Assembly: GCA_039030395.1 (NCBI GenBank)
Contig: JBCCEF010000008.1
Span: 62,001-126,000 of the forward strand
Length of the DNA stretch: 64,000 nt
Direction: 5' to 3'
DNA from: Acidobacteriota bacterium
GTDB taxonomy: Bacteria; Acidobacteriota; Thermoanaerobaculia; Multivoradales; JBCCEF01
A program made the translations under genes and the position numbers. Below, piece by piece: positions 27,008-36,344 of this stretch. A model generated the notes under the pieces. It was not told the DNA's origin. It saw nothing but the letters and a program-made list of their open reading frames with translations, and ran no database searches. Position 1 is the first letter of the stretch; every line of letters begins with the position of its first letter.

Positions 27008-28075
27008 TCAGATCACTCCCACCTCGGAGTTGTCTCCCACCATGAAGCGGTAGGCCTTGGGCTTCATGTCGGTCTTAGCGATGCGCACGTTGCGGCCGAT
27101 CAAGGAGCCGTCGATGCGCAGCGGCACCTCGACGATCTGGCTGCCGGCGAGGACGATGGAGTTCTCGATCTCGCAGGAAGAGAGCACGCAGCCATCGCCG
27201 ATCGAGGTGTAGGGACCGACGAAAGCCCCTTCGAGGCGCGCCCCTTCGCCGATCACCACCGGGCCGCGCACCACCGAATCGATGATCTCGACACCGTCGC
27301 CGACCGCCACCCGGCCCTCGATGGAGCTGCCCTCGCACACCTGGCTGCCGCGGCGCGTTTCGAGAGTCTCGAGCACAATGCGGTTGGCCTCCAGCATGTC
27401 TTCGAGCTTGCCGGTGTCCTTCCACCAGCCGCGCACCTCGTGCGGATGGACGTCGAGGCCGCGGTCGATCAGGTTTTGAATGGCGTCGGTGATCTCCAGC
27501 TCGCCGCGGCCGGACGGTTTGATGGACTTGACCGACTGCATGATCTCCGGCCCGAACATGTACACCCCGACCAACGCCAGGTTGCTCTTCGGCTCCGCCG
27601 GCTTCTCCACCAGGCGGCGGATGCGGCCGTCGTCCTGTAGCTCCGCCACCCCGAACTGCTGCGGGTTGGACACCTCCGCCAGCAGGATCTGGGCGGCGCA
27701 GTCGAGTTCCCGGAACTCGTCCACCAGGCTGGTGATACCGCCGGCGATCAGGTTGTCGCCCAGGTACATTACGAAGGAATCGTCGCCCAGGAAGTCCTCG
27801 GCGATCAACACCGCGTGGGCCAGGCCGAGGGGCGCTTCTTGCTGTATGTAGGTGACCCGCGCCCCAAAGGCCGAACCGTCGCCCACCGCCTCGCGGATCT
27901 CGTCGCCGGTGTCGCCCACCACGATGCCGATCTCCTCGATGCCGGCGGCGACGATCGACTCGATGCCGAAGAACAGCACCGGCTTGTTAGCGACCGGCAC
28001 CAGTTGCTTGGCCGAGGTGTAGGTCAGCGGCCGCAGGCGGGTTCCCTTGCCGCCGGAGAGGATCAGGCCTTTCAT
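27008..28075 (-). CDS. rmlA: Glucose-1-phosphate thymidylyltransferase, long form
   Basis: 355 residues. The nucleotidyltransferase signature ILSGGKGTRLRPLTYTSAKQL is followed by PVLFFGIESIV and YLGDNLI. Residues about 245-345 are a left-handed beta-helix of hexapeptide repeats (VCEGSSIEGRVAVGDGVEII, then GPVVIGEGARLEGAFVGPYT). This is the long RmlA subtype, which makes dTDP-glucose from Glc-1-P and dTTP. The ATG at 28075 follows GAGAAG. Confidence 0.9.
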   Translation of the reverse strand: MKGLILSGGKGTRLRPLTYTSAKQLVPVANKPVLFFGIESIVAAGIEEIGIVVGDTGDEIREAVGDGSAFGARVTYIQQEAPLGLAHAVLIAEDFLGDDSFVMYLGDNLIAGGITSLVDEFRELDCAAQILLAEVSNPQQFGVAELQDDGRIRRLVEKPAEPKSNLALVGVYMFGPEIMQSVKSIKPSGRGELEITDAIQNLIDRGLDVHPHEVRGWWKDTGKLEDMLEANRIVLETLETRRGSQVCEGSSIEGRVAVGDGVEIIDSVVRGPVVIGEGARLEGAFVGPYTSIGDGCVLSSCEIENSIVLAGSQIVEVPLRIDGSLIGRNVRIAKTDMKPKAYRFMVGDNSEVGVI

Positions 28076-28176
28076 GACTTCTCGCTTTCGTTTTCGTTGC
28101 GGCCGCAGCGTCTCACAGGCAGTCTCGTCGCCGGCTTCTTCGCCGGACTCGAGGACCCGCCCGCCGGGGACGGCGC

Positions 28177-30477
28177 CTACTCGTAGCGACCGGTCAGGTC
28201 GAGGAAGGTTCCCACGTTCTTGAGGGTGAAGGCAAAGCGGTAGTCCGTCTCTTCGACGTTGTTCACCGTGTAGTCGCGCAGCTCCAGGCGAAGGCTGTAG
28301 CACTGGGAGAGGTAGTCCAGGAATAGCCGCTTCTCCTGGAATTCGCTGCGTTCGATGTCGTAGTCGACGGAAATACGGGCCTTGAGGCGCTTAGGGAGAA
28401 TGTCAAAGTTGGTCTCGATCCGCGCCTGATCGCGGCTGATGTCGCCGGTCTCGGCTCGGTAGGCCCGATTCCAGCGCACCAGGTAGCCGGCGCGCTTGCC
28501 GGACCACCGGCTGGTCACGGAGGTGCCGAGCACCTGCTGGAAAAGGGGACTGTAGAAAGCTTGGACCCGCAGGCTGGTGCGCTCGCTGGGGTTGAACCGC
28601 AGCAACGCATCCAACGGACCGGCCTGGGACGTTTCGCCGGCCCCCACCTCTCCCGGCAGATCGTCATCGAAGCTGTAGCTGCGGCCGATCTCCAAACTCA
28701 GGATGTCGCGGGCGCCGCCACCCTTCTCCTCGTCCCGCGCCTTGGCCTTGAGGCGATTGACCAGCGCCACGCGCACCGAGTTGTTGGTGGCGAAGCCGTC
28801 CACCCCATCGAACTGCGGCACTTCCAACTGGTCGTCGAAATCGCCCACATAGGTGTAGGTCACCCGTGGCTCGATGACGTGCCGAAGTTTGCCGAAACGT
28901 CCCTTCTGCGGACTGAAAATGCGCGAGAAGGAGGGGCCGACCAAACTCGCTCCGGCCACCGGGAAGGCGCGGCTCAGGCTGTCGCCGGAAAAACCGGTGC
29001 GCGTCTCGTCGAGGCTGTCCTCGTACCAGGTGAAGCGGTAGCCGCCGTCGATCGACACGGACAGCCAGGAAGCCGGCCGGAAGGGTACGGAGACCCGCGG
29101 CTGGATGTCGAAGCGACCGTAGTCCGCCACGTAGGTCTCCGAGCGATCGACGGAGAGGTACGAAGCGGAGGTGTTCATCGACACAACGAAGGGGCTCTTG
29201 CCGAGCTGGGTGGCGCGTAGCTGGTACTCGACATCCGGCAAGCGGCGGTCGGTGGTGGTACTGCCGCCGATGAAGGACTCGCGGTCCGTCACCTCGATGT
29301 TCAACAGGTGGGAGCCCCAGTTGCCGGAAATGAAGGCGCGGCTCTCCTCGAAGCTGCGGGAGGCGCGGTCGAAATCGCGCTCGAAGTCCCGGAAGAACTC
29401 GAAATCCGAAGTGCGCCGCACCGTCGCCACGCCGCGCATTCCGCCGGGCAGGTCGTTCTGCTCGTGGTCGAACTCCAGCTTCCAGCGCCAGTCGTTGTTG
29501 AGATCGGCATCCTGGATCACGTAGCCCCGGAAGTTGCCGAGGGTGCCCTCCGTCGGCCGGTAGCGGAACTCGTTGCCGAGGCCGACGAAGCCTTCGCTGT
29601 AGAGATCCAAAAACATGGTGGTGTCGTAGCTGCGGCCGAGCACCTGGTAGTAGGCCAGGCCGAGGTACGCGCCGCGGCGGTCCGAGTAGCCGATGTTCGG
29701 CACCAGCAGGCCGGAGGTGCGCTCGCGCTTGGTGGGCCATACGATGTAGGGCGTATAGAGCACCGGCAGCTTCTTCAACCGCATCGAGGCGTGCTTGACC
29801 CGCGCGTAGCCTTCCACCTCCACCCGCGCCTCGCCGAGGCGGAAGCTCCAGTCCGGCACGTCGTCCTCGCAGGAAGTGAACACACCGTCGGTCACCGTAT
29901 ACACGTCGGCGGCGATCTTCGACACCTCGGCGCCGGAGAAGTAATAGTCCGGATCGACGTAGGCGGTGGCCTCCCGGAAGGTGCCGGTCTTCTCTTCGAG
30001 GTGGAATTCTGCCCACTCGGCGGCCACCCGGCGCGGTCCCTGATCGACGATGACGTTACCCTCGGCGGTGGCGAGGCGGGTGGAGAGGTCCACCTCCACC
30101 CGGTCCGCCTTGAGCACGACATCCTGGTACTCGATCTCGACGAAGCCGCTTATCACTACGTAGTCGTCGCGCTCGAACTCGAGATCCACGGCAACGCCGG
30201 AAACCACCCCGCCGCCCTGCTCTCCGGACAGCGGCAGCTTGAACTCCGTCAGCTCGCGCTCCGGCTCGGCCGGTTCGTCGGCCGCGGACTCCACGGGTTC
30301 GTCACCGCCGTCGGGCTCTCGAATCTCGCCTTCGGCGCCCACCGGAATTTCGGCGGAGGCGGGCTCTTCCACCGGTACCTGGGCCGCGATCGCCGGCGGC
30401 ATCGCCCACAGGGCGAGGCCGACCAGAACGCCGCCGAAGAGCGACGGCATGGGGCGGGAAGGGACAGGATGCGCCAT
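28177..30477 (-). CDS. lptD: LPS-assembly outer-membrane protein LptD
   Basis: 766 residues. Signal peptide (about 1-29), acidic low-complexity linker (35-70), an OstA/LptA-like jellyroll (about 95-190: LKADRVEVDLSTRLATAEGN, VIVDQGPRRVAAEWAEFHLE), then a large barrel. Conserved LptD points include PYIVWPTKRERTSGLLVPNI, FTSCEDDVPDWSFRL (disulfide Cys) and SQCYSLRLEL near the C-terminus. It inserts lipopolysaccharide into the outer leaflet, so the organism is a diderm with LPS-like lipids. The ATG at 30477 is preferred over TTG at 30480; ribosome site weak. Confidence 0.93.
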   Translation of the reverse strand: MAHPVPSRPMPSLFGGVLVGLALWAMPPAIAAQVPVEEPASAEIPVGAEGEIREPDGGDEPVESAADEPAEPERELTEFKLPLSGEQGGGVVSGVAVDLEFERDDYVVISGFVEIEYQDVVLKADRVEVDLSTRLATAEGNVIVDQGPRRVAAEWAEFHLEEKTGTFREATAYVDPDYYFSGAEVSKIAADVYTVTDGVFTSCEDDVPDWSFRLGEARVEVEGYARVKHASMRLKKLPVLYTPYIVWPTKRERTSGLLVPNIGYSDRRGAYLGLAYYQVLGRSYDTTMFLDLYSEGFVGLGNEFRYRPTEGTLGNFRGYVIQDADLNNDWRWKLEFDHEQNDLPGGMRGVATVRRTSDFEFFRDFERDFDRASRSFEESRAFISGNWGSHLLNIEVTDRESFIGGSTTTDRRLPDVEYQLRATQLGKSPFVVSMNTSASYLSVDRSETYVADYGRFDIQPRVSVPFRPASWLSVSIDGGYRFTWYEDSLDETRTGFSGDSLSRAFPVAGASLVGPSFSRIFSPQKGRFGKLRHVIEPRVTYTYVGDFDDQLEVPQFDGVDGFATNNSVRVALVNRLKAKARDEEKGGGARDILSLEIGRSYSFDDDLPGEVGAGETSQAGPLDALLRFNPSERTSLRVQAFYSPLFQQVLGTSVTSRWSGKRAGYLVRWNRAYRAETGDISRDQARIETNFDILPKRLKARISVDYDIERSEFQEKRLFLDYLSQCYSLRLELRDYTVNNVEETDYRFAFTLKNVGTFLDLTGRYE

Positions 30478-30519
30478 CAAGAGTTCACCAAGAGATCAAG
30501 CCGTGGGTGGTTTGCCGCC

Positions 30520-31698
30520 TCAGCGCTCGACCACGATCGCCGTCGCCTCGCCGCCGCCGATGCAGATGGCGGCGCAACCGCGGTGCGCATCGCGCGCCTC
30601 CATGGCATTGAGCAAGGTGACCAGAATGCGGGCGCCGGAGGCGCCGATGGGATGCCCCAGAGCCACCGCGCCGCCGTAGACATTGACCCGCTCCGGGTCG
30701 ATCTCCAGTTCCTGCTGGAAGGCCATGGCGACCACCGCGAAGGCCTCGTTGATCTCCCACAGGTCGATGTCCGCGGCGGTCAGGCCGTGGCGGCCGAGGA
30801 CGTTTTTCACGGCACCCACCGGTGAGGTGGTGAACCATTCCGGATCCTGCGCGAAGGTGGAGTGACCGACGATGCGCGCCAGCGGCCTTCGCCCCAGTTC
30901 CCGGGCGTGGGAAGCGGTGGTCAGCAGCACCGCCGCGGCGCCGTCGTTGATGGTGCTGGCGTTGGCGGCGGTAACCGTACCGCCGTCGCGCTGGAAGGCC
31001 GGCCGGAGCGAGGCCATGCGTTCGAGGTCCACCCGGAAGGGCTCCTCGTCGCGCTCCACCCTGAGCGGATCCTTCTTGCGCCGAGGCACCTCCACCGGCA
31101 CGATCTCGCGGCCGAAGGAGCCGTCTTCGGTAGCCTGCCGGGCGCGGCGGTAGCTCTCCCCGGCGAAGGCGTCCTGCGCCTCGCGGGAAAACTCGTACTT
31201 CGCCGCGCAGGTCTCCGCGCAGTTACCCATGTGCTTGTCGTTGTAAGGGTCCCACAGGCCGTCGTGGATCATCGAGTCGATCAGCTTGCCGTGGCCTAGG
31301 CGCAGGCCGTCGCGGGCGCCGGTTGCCAGGTACGGCGCCTGGCTCATGCTCTCCATGCCGCCGGCGGCCACCACCCGATAGTCGCCGCAGCGCAGGTCGT
31401 TGGCACCGATCATGATCGCGCGCATGGCGGAACCGCACACCTTGTTCAGAGTGATCGCGCCGGTCGCCTCGGGACAGCCGGCGCCGAGGGCCGCCTGGCG
31501 GGCCGGAGCCTGGCCCTGGCCGGCGGTCAGCACGCAGCCCATGTTGACCTGCTCGATGTCCCGCGGAGCCACTCCCGCCCGCTCGCAAGCCCCTTCCAGG
31601 GCGCGGGCTCCCAGCGCGTGGCCGGAAAGGCTGGAGAGCGCCCCTTGAAAGGAACCGATGGGCGTGCGGGCGGCACTCAGTATGACGACGTCTTCCAT
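30520..31698 (-). CDS. Acetyl-CoA C-acetyltransferase (thiolase)
   Basis: 392 residues, standard thiolase length. Active sites are visible: [11 protein letters not shown] (acyl-enzyme Cys), [29 protein letters not shown] (His) and [14 protein letters not shown] (second Cys). It condenses two acetyl-CoA or cleaves acetoacetyl-CoA. It stands 42 bp upstream of lptD on the same strand, but no functional link is obvious. The ATG at 31698. Confidence 0.94.
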   Translation of the reverse strand: MEDVVILSAARTPIGSFQGALSSLSGHALGARALEGACERAGVAPRDIEQVNMGCVLTAGQGQAPARQAALGAGCPEATGAITLNKVCGSAMRAIMIGANDLRCGDYRVVAAGGMESMSQAPYLATGARDGLRLGHGKLIDSMIHDGLWDPYNDKHMGNCAETCAAKYEFSREAQDAFAGESYRRARQATEDGSFGREIVPVEVPRRKKDPLRVERDEEPFRVDLERMASLRPAFQRDGGTVTAANASTINDGAAAVLLTTASHARELGRRPLARIVGHSTFAQDPEWFTTSPVGAVKNVLGRHGLTAADIDLWEINEAFAVVAMAFQQELEIDPERVNVYGGAVALGHPIGASGARILVTLLNAMEARDAHRGCAAICIGGGEATAIVVER

Positions 31699-31865
31699 GA
31701 AAATTCCTAGGTCGAAGATTGATTCGAAGACCGGATTCGAAGGATGTCCAGCTCGCGAAATGCCTTGGGTAGAAGGAGCCGAGGGGTCCGAGCGGAACGG
31801 CTGGATCCTAGCACAGGGATGACGAGTAGAATGGCGCTCCCGGACCGCTCAGGCCCGGAGAGGAG

Positions 31866-32324
31866 ATGCCCGACGAACCCACCATGCGAACCCTAGGAAT
31901 CGACTACGGTGACCGGCGCATTGGGCTGGCGATCTCCGATCCGGAGGGCCGGCTGGCGGTTCCCCTGACCACCCTCGAACGCCGGGACAACCGCCACGCC
32001 GTGCGCCGGATCGCGGCCTTGGCCGCCAGCGAGCGAGTCGAAGCGCTGGTGATCGGCGAACCCCGTGGACTCGACGGCAGCCGCGGGCCTGCCGCCGAGC
32101 GCGCCGTCGCCTTTGGCCGGCGCCTGGCGGCGGCGACGGGCCTGCCGCTCCACACGGTCGACGAGGCCTTGACCAGCGTCGAGGCGGAAGAGCGCCTGGC
32201 CGCCGCCGGCGTCGATCCTCGGCAACACCCGGAACGGGTGGATTCCGTGGCGGCGCAGATCCTCCTGCAGGACGCCCTGGATCTCGGCATTCAGCCGCCA
32301 CCGTCCCCGGAGGCCCTCGAGTGA
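31866..32324 (+). CDS. ruvX: Putative pre-16S rRNA nuclease / Holliday junction resolvase-like YqgF
   Basis: 152 residues, RNase H-like fold. Key segments: GIDYGDRRIGLAISD (first catalytic Asp), VIGEPRGLDGS, VDEALTSVEAEERL (Glu) and RVDSVAAQILLQDAL (Asp). YqgF matures 16S rRNA 5' ends. GGAG at 31857-31860 sits 5 nt before the ATG at 31866; ATG at 31884 is an alternative. It overlaps mltG by 4 bp (GTGA), a common neighbour in bacteria. Confidence 0.9.
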   Translation: MPDEPTMRTLGIDYGDRRIGLAISDPEGRLAVPLTTLERRDNRHAVRRIAALAASERVEALVIGEPRGLDGSRGPAAERAVAFGRRLAAATGLPLHTVDEALTSVEAEERLAAAGVDPRQHPERVDSVAAQILLQDALDLGIQPPPSPEALE

Positions 32325-33400
32325 AGCGTCTCTTCGGCCTCCTGCTGCTGTTTCTCTTGCTCGCGCTGATGGTCGCCGGGGGCGCCGGCTGGTGGCTCTG
32401 GCAGCGCACCGACCAGCCCTACAAGGCCTATGCTGGGGACGGCAAGACGGTGGTGGTGGAGCCCGGCATGGCGGTGACCACCATCCTGGCGGAACTCTCC
32501 GCCGAAGGGGTGCTGGAGGATCCCACCGCCGCCCGCCTCTACCTGGTCTACGGCCTCGACAATCCACCGCTGCAGGCCGGCGAGTACCGCTTCGAGGGCG
32601 CGCTCTCCACCCGCCAGGTGCTCGCCAAGTTGATCGCCGGCGACATCGTCACCCACCCGGTCACCCTGGTCGAAGGCAAGACCCTCGCCGAGACGGCGAA
32701 GATCCTGGCGGACGCGGGTTTCGGCGACCGCCGGGCCTTCGAAGCGGCGATGAACGATCCCGCCCCGATCGCCGATCTCGATCCGGCGGCGAACGATCTC
32801 GAAGGCTATCTGTTTCCGGATACCTACCGATTTGCCCGCGGCACCGGCGAGGTGGAGATCGTCCAGCGGTTGGTCGAGACCTTCCGCCAACGCTTCGGCG
32901 AGGCCTACTCGCCGAGCGACTCGGAGGGCGGCGGCCGCTCGCTGCGGGAGGCGGTGATCCTCGCCAGCGTGGTGGAGAAGGAGGCACGCCTGGCGGACGA
33001 GCGGCCGGTGATCGCCGGCGTCTATGCCAATCGCCTGGAACGAGGCATCGCCCTGTACGCCGACCCGACGGTGATCTACGCCCTGATGCGCCTCGACCGC
33101 TGGAACGGCAACCTGACCCGCGACAACCTGCAGGTGGATTCGCCTTACAACACCTACCGCTATCCGGGCCTACCGCCGGGGCCGATCTGCTCTCCGGGCC
33201 TCGGCAGCTTGCGGGCGGCGGCGGATCCGGCGGAGGTACCGTACCTCTACTTCGTCAGCCGCAACGACGGTTCCCACGTCTTCGCCCGCACCCTCGGCGA
33301 ACACAACCGCAACGTCAACGAATGGCAGAAGCGCTATTGGCGGCGACGCTGGGCGGAAGAACGGGCCGCGGAATCGCGCGGCGATTCGCCGTCTCCCTGA
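32321..33400 (+). CDS. mltG: Endolytic murein transglycosylase MltG
   Basis: 359 residues. One N-terminal helix (about 5-27), then the YceG domain: VEPGMAVTTILAELSAEGVL, GEYRFEGALS, LVEGKTLAETAKILAD, LEGYLFPDTYRF, ILASVVEKEARL (catalytic Glu), ALYADPTVIYAL, SPYNTYRYPGLPPGPICSPG. It cleaves nascent glycan strands near the membrane and may set glycan length. The GTG at 32321 follows GGAGG by 7 nt. Confidence 0.95.
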   Translation: MKRLFGLLLLFLLLALMVAGGAGWWLWQRTDQPYKAYAGDGKTVVVEPGMAVTTILAELSAEGVLEDPTAARLYLVYGLDNPPLQAGEYRFEGALSTRQVLAKLIAGDIVTHPVTLVEGKTLAETAKILADAGFGDRRAFEAAMNDPAPIADLDPAANDLEGYLFPDTYRFARGTGEVEIVQRLVETFRQRFGEAYSPSDSEGGGRSLREAVILASVVEKEARLADERPVIAGVYANRLERGIALYADPTVIYALMRLDRWNGNLTRDNLQVDSPYNTYRYPGLPPGPICSPGLGSLRAAADPAEVPYLYFVSRNDGSHVFARTLGEHNRNVNEWQKRYWRRRWAEERAAESRGDSPSP

Positions 33401-33494
33401 TAGCATTCCCTCTTGAGGCGACGCTCGGGGGCGTCGCCGTCTCCTATTGATTCAATTGTCGGGTATCCGAAGAAGTCGCCTAGTGGAGGATGCG

Positions 33495-35447
33495 ATGAGC
33501 CGTCTCGAAGAGTTTGGCCCCTATCTTCTTCTGAAAAAACTGAGTGAGGACTCCCTCGGAGAAACCTTCCGAGCCGGCCGGGTGGGCCAGCAGGAAGTGC
33601 AAGAAGTGCTGCTGCTGCGGGTGTTCAACGGCCGCAATATCAATGGCGCCCACCTGTGGAACGCGGTGCGCGACCGCCGCGGCGTCCAGGAAGGTCTCAA
33701 GAGCCCGAACATCGGCCTGGGCACCGACCTCGGCGAAGTGCGCGGCATTCCGTACATCGCCTACGACTACATTTCCGGCAAGAACCTGAGCGACCTGCTG
33801 GTCGCCGCCAGCTCCCAGCAACAGCCGATGCCGGTGGACCACGCGCTGCTGGCCGCCGAACGTATCGCTCTGGCCCTCGCCATGGCCTACGAAACACGCT
33901 TCGAAGGCCAGCGGGTATCCCACGGCTTCGTGGTGCCTCACCTGATCATGGTGTCGAGCGAAGGCGAAACCCGACTGCTCGGTTTCGAGGTGGCGCCGGG
34001 CCTTACCGGCCTCGCCTCCGGTGGCGCCTTCAGCACCAGCGTCACCCGTTACCTGGCGCCGGAAGCCCTCGCCGAGGGCCAGGCCCAGGCGGTGGACGAC
34101 ACCTTCTCCTTGGGCGTCATCCTCTACGAGTTGTTGACTTGCCAGCCGCTGCCGCCGCCGGAGGCAGAGGGTTACGGCCCGGTGATCCGCCAGGGGCGCC
34201 TCGGCGCCGAAGGCGAGGCGATACCGGCGGATCTCGCCCAGTTCCTGGAGAGCAGCCTGGCCCCCCGCGGCCAGCGCATCGCCGACGCCGCGACCTGGCA
34301 CAAGGAACTGTCGAAGATCATCCTCGACGGGCAGCACACGGCGACCACCTTCAACCTCGCCTTCTTCATGCACAACCTCTTCCGCCACGAGATCGAGCGA
34401 GAGTCCGAAGAGATCGAGGCGGAAAAGACCATCGAGATCCCCACCGCGGTGATCCAGCAGGCGATCCAGCAGGAGCCACCGACCCCCGTCGCCGCGGTCG
34501 CCGCTCCAGCGGCCGCCGCCGCACCGGCGGCGACAGCGACCACCGGATCGGTCTTGCCGGACGCGAAGCTGGAGGAAACGGGCCCCGTGCCGGTGGAGCG
34601 GCAAGGCGGCAAGCGAGGACTGTGGATCGGCCTGGCGGCCGCCGCCGCCCTGATCGCGGCTGCCGCCCTTGGGCTGCTGTACTGGAATCAGCAGCGCACG
34701 GAGGTGGCCGAGGCGCCGGTCGAACCGCCGCCGGTGGTCACACCGGCGACGGAGGTCGATGCCGCCGAACTCGAACCGGAGGAGCCGGCCGGCCCCACGC
34801 CGGAAGAGATCCAGGCACAACTCGCCGACATGATCGATTCCCGCAGCGAGGAGATGGAGGCCAAGTTGCGGTCGCAGTACGACGAACGCATCGCCCGCCT
34901 GCAGAACCAGCTCACGGAAACCCAGGATGCCGCCGCCGAGCGCGAGGCGGAACTCGAAGCCGCCCGCCAGGCGGAAGCGGATCGCATCGCCGAAGAAGAG
35001 CGCATCGAGGCCGAGCGCGTCGCCGCCGAGGAGAAGGCGGCGGAAGAAGCCGCCGCCAAAGTCGCCGCTGAGAAGCTCGCCCAGGAGCAAGCGGCGGCCG
35101 AAGCCGCCGCCGCGGAAGCCGCGGCCAAGCCGGAGCCGCCCAAGGTGCGCCTCGGCGAACTGGTGCGGCCCGGCGCTGGCGTCACGCCGCCGAAGATCGA
35201 GCGGCTACCGGACCCGAACTATCCCGCCATCGCCCGGCGTCTGAACAAGCAGGCGGTGGTCGAGGTGCGGCTGCTGGTCGACGAGACCGGGAGGGTGACC
35301 GAAGCGGAGACGGTCGGCGAGGAGGTCGGCTACGGCTTCGAGCAGGCCGCCCTGGAAGCCGCCCGGCGGGCGCGCTACACCCCGGCCAAGAAGAACGGCG
35401 TGCGGGTGAAGATGTATACCAACCTCACCATGCGGTTTACGCCATAG
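33495..35447 (+). CDS. Pseudokinase-transmembrane-TonB C-terminal domain fusion protein
   Basis: 650 residues. Residues about 8-290 follow the Hanks-type kinase plan (start FGPYLLLKKLSEDSLGETF, APE-like YLAPEALAEG, DTFSLGVILYELLT) but the VAIK Lys is missing (VLLLRVFNG), HRD is replaced (SHGFVVPHLIMVS) and DFG reads LGFEV. One helix (about 376-398) is followed by an Ala/Glu-rich coiled coil (about 436-548). Residues about 566-650 form a TonB C-terminal domain (PNYPAIARRLNKQAVVEVRL, AALEAARRARYTPAKKNG). The ATG follows GGAGG by 5 nt. A role as an envelope-spanning signalling or energising protein is inference. Confidence 0.8.
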   Translation: MSRLEEFGPYLLLKKLSEDSLGETFRAGRVGQQEVQEVLLLRVFNGRNINGAHLWNAVRDRRGVQEGLKSPNIGLGTDLGEVRGIPYIAYDYISGKNLSDLLVAASSQQQPMPVDHALLAAERIALALAMAYETRFEGQRVSHGFVVPHLIMVSSEGETRLLGFEVAPGLTGLASGGAFSTSVTRYLAPEALAEGQAQAVDDTFSLGVILYELLTCQPLPPPEAEGYGPVIRQGRLGAEGEAIPADLAQFLESSLAPRGQRIADAATWHKELSKIILDGQHTATTFNLAFFMHNLFRHEIERESEEIEAEKTIEIPTAVIQQAIQQEPPTPVAAVAAPAAAAAPAATATTGSVLPDAKLEETGPVPVERQGGKRGLWIGLAAAAALIAAAALGLLYWNQQRTEVAEAPVEPPPVVTPATEVDAAELEPEEPAGPTPEEIQAQLADMIDSRSEEMEAKLRSQYDERIARLQNQLTETQDAAAEREAELEAARQAEADRIAEEERIEAERVAAEEKAAEEAAAKVAAEKLAQEQAAAEAAAAEAAAKPEPPKVRLGELVRPGAGVTPPKIERLPDPNYPAIARRLNKQAVVEVRLLVDETGRVTEAETVGEEVGYGFEQAALEAARRARYTPAKKNGVRVKMYTNLTMRFTP

Positions 35448-35493
35448 TCCGGCGCGGCGCCGGGCGCCAGGGGCCGTTTGTCCACAACGCAAC

Positions 35494-35520
35494 AAGCCCG
35501 GGAAACACTCCCGGGCTTTT
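35494..35520. terminator. Strong terminator between convergent genes
   Basis: A 10-bp stem AAGCCCGGGA / TCCCGGGCTT with a 5-nt loop ends in TTTT on the plus strand. The reverse strand gives AA-rich flanks without a good T-run. It lies between the stops at 35447 and 35561. Confidence 0.85.
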
Positions 35521-35560
35521 CGCTTCTCGGCCACACCTTGCGGCGGGCTGATCTTTCGAC

Positions 35561-36175
35561 CTACAGGTCCGCCGACTTGATGCTGGCGGTCAGCTCTTGG
35601 ATGACCGGCTTCATCACCTTGTCGAACATCCGCTTGTCGTCGGCGCCGCCACCGAAGCCGCCGACGGAGACCTTGACACTGGACTCTTCGGCGCGGGCCT
35701 CGTCGGCCCACAGGATCTCACCGGTGTTGACGCTGAAGATGCGGGCGTTCATCGCCGCCACGAAGTTCCGCTTGCCGGCACGGAAGCCCGGCACGCGGCC
35801 GACCCGGCGGCCGTGGGCGCCGGTGTCCGTGACGCCGTACTCGGTGACCGACCCGGTGAGCATGTACTGCACGCCGAGAAGCTTGCCGATCTTCATCGCG
35901 GTGGAGGCATCGACATCGCCGGAAAGGTTCAAGCCCTTCTCGCGCATGATGGCGTTGATCTGCTCACGCTCGATGACGCGGAATTTCTGGCTCTTCACCA
36001 GCTCCGTCACGAACACGTCCTGAGCGGCTTCGGCGCCGCCGTGGTACCACCACTGGTTGTCGGCCTTGTTTTGGAACTCGAGCACCGCGATCCGCGGCTT
36101 GTCGGCCGCGAAGGCCGGGGATACGCAGAGGGCCAGAAGCCCAAAAAGGATGGAAAAACTGATCAGTCGCTTCAT
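35561..36175 (-). CDS. CsgG-like secreted protein
   Basis: 204 residues. Signal peptide (1-24, ending PAFA). The body follows the CsgG/curli-assembly family pattern: RIAVLEFQNKADNQWWYHGG, VTELVKSQKFRVIEREQIN, and IGKLLGVQYMLTGSVTEYG, with ARIFSVNTGEILWADEA. Family members form outer-membrane channels or periplasmic assembly factors. There is no lipobox Cys here, unlike curli CsgG. The ATG at 36175 has AGGAG upstream. Confidence 0.82.
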   Translation of the reverse strand: MKRLISFSILFGLLALCVSPAFAADKPRIAVLEFQNKADNQWWYHGGAEAAQDVFVTELVKSQKFRVIEREQINAIMREKGLNLSGDVDASTAMKIGKLLGVQYMLTGSVTEYGVTDTGAHGRRVGRVPGFRAGKRNFVAAMNARIFSVNTGEILWADEARAEESSVKVSVGGFGGGADDKRMFDKVMKPVIQELTASIKSADL

Positions 36176-36344
36176 GGGGTCAATCTCCTTCACGCTGTAG
36201 CGATGGTTACAAATGGCGCTCAACCTCCGGGGTCTTCATCCTGAAACGAACGGCTTTGGCGCCAACGGAGAAGTTGGATGGGCCACCGACATTATACCAA
36301 CGGCCGGCGGCCCGCTTGAGGAGTCAACGGAGCGAGAAAGTGCT

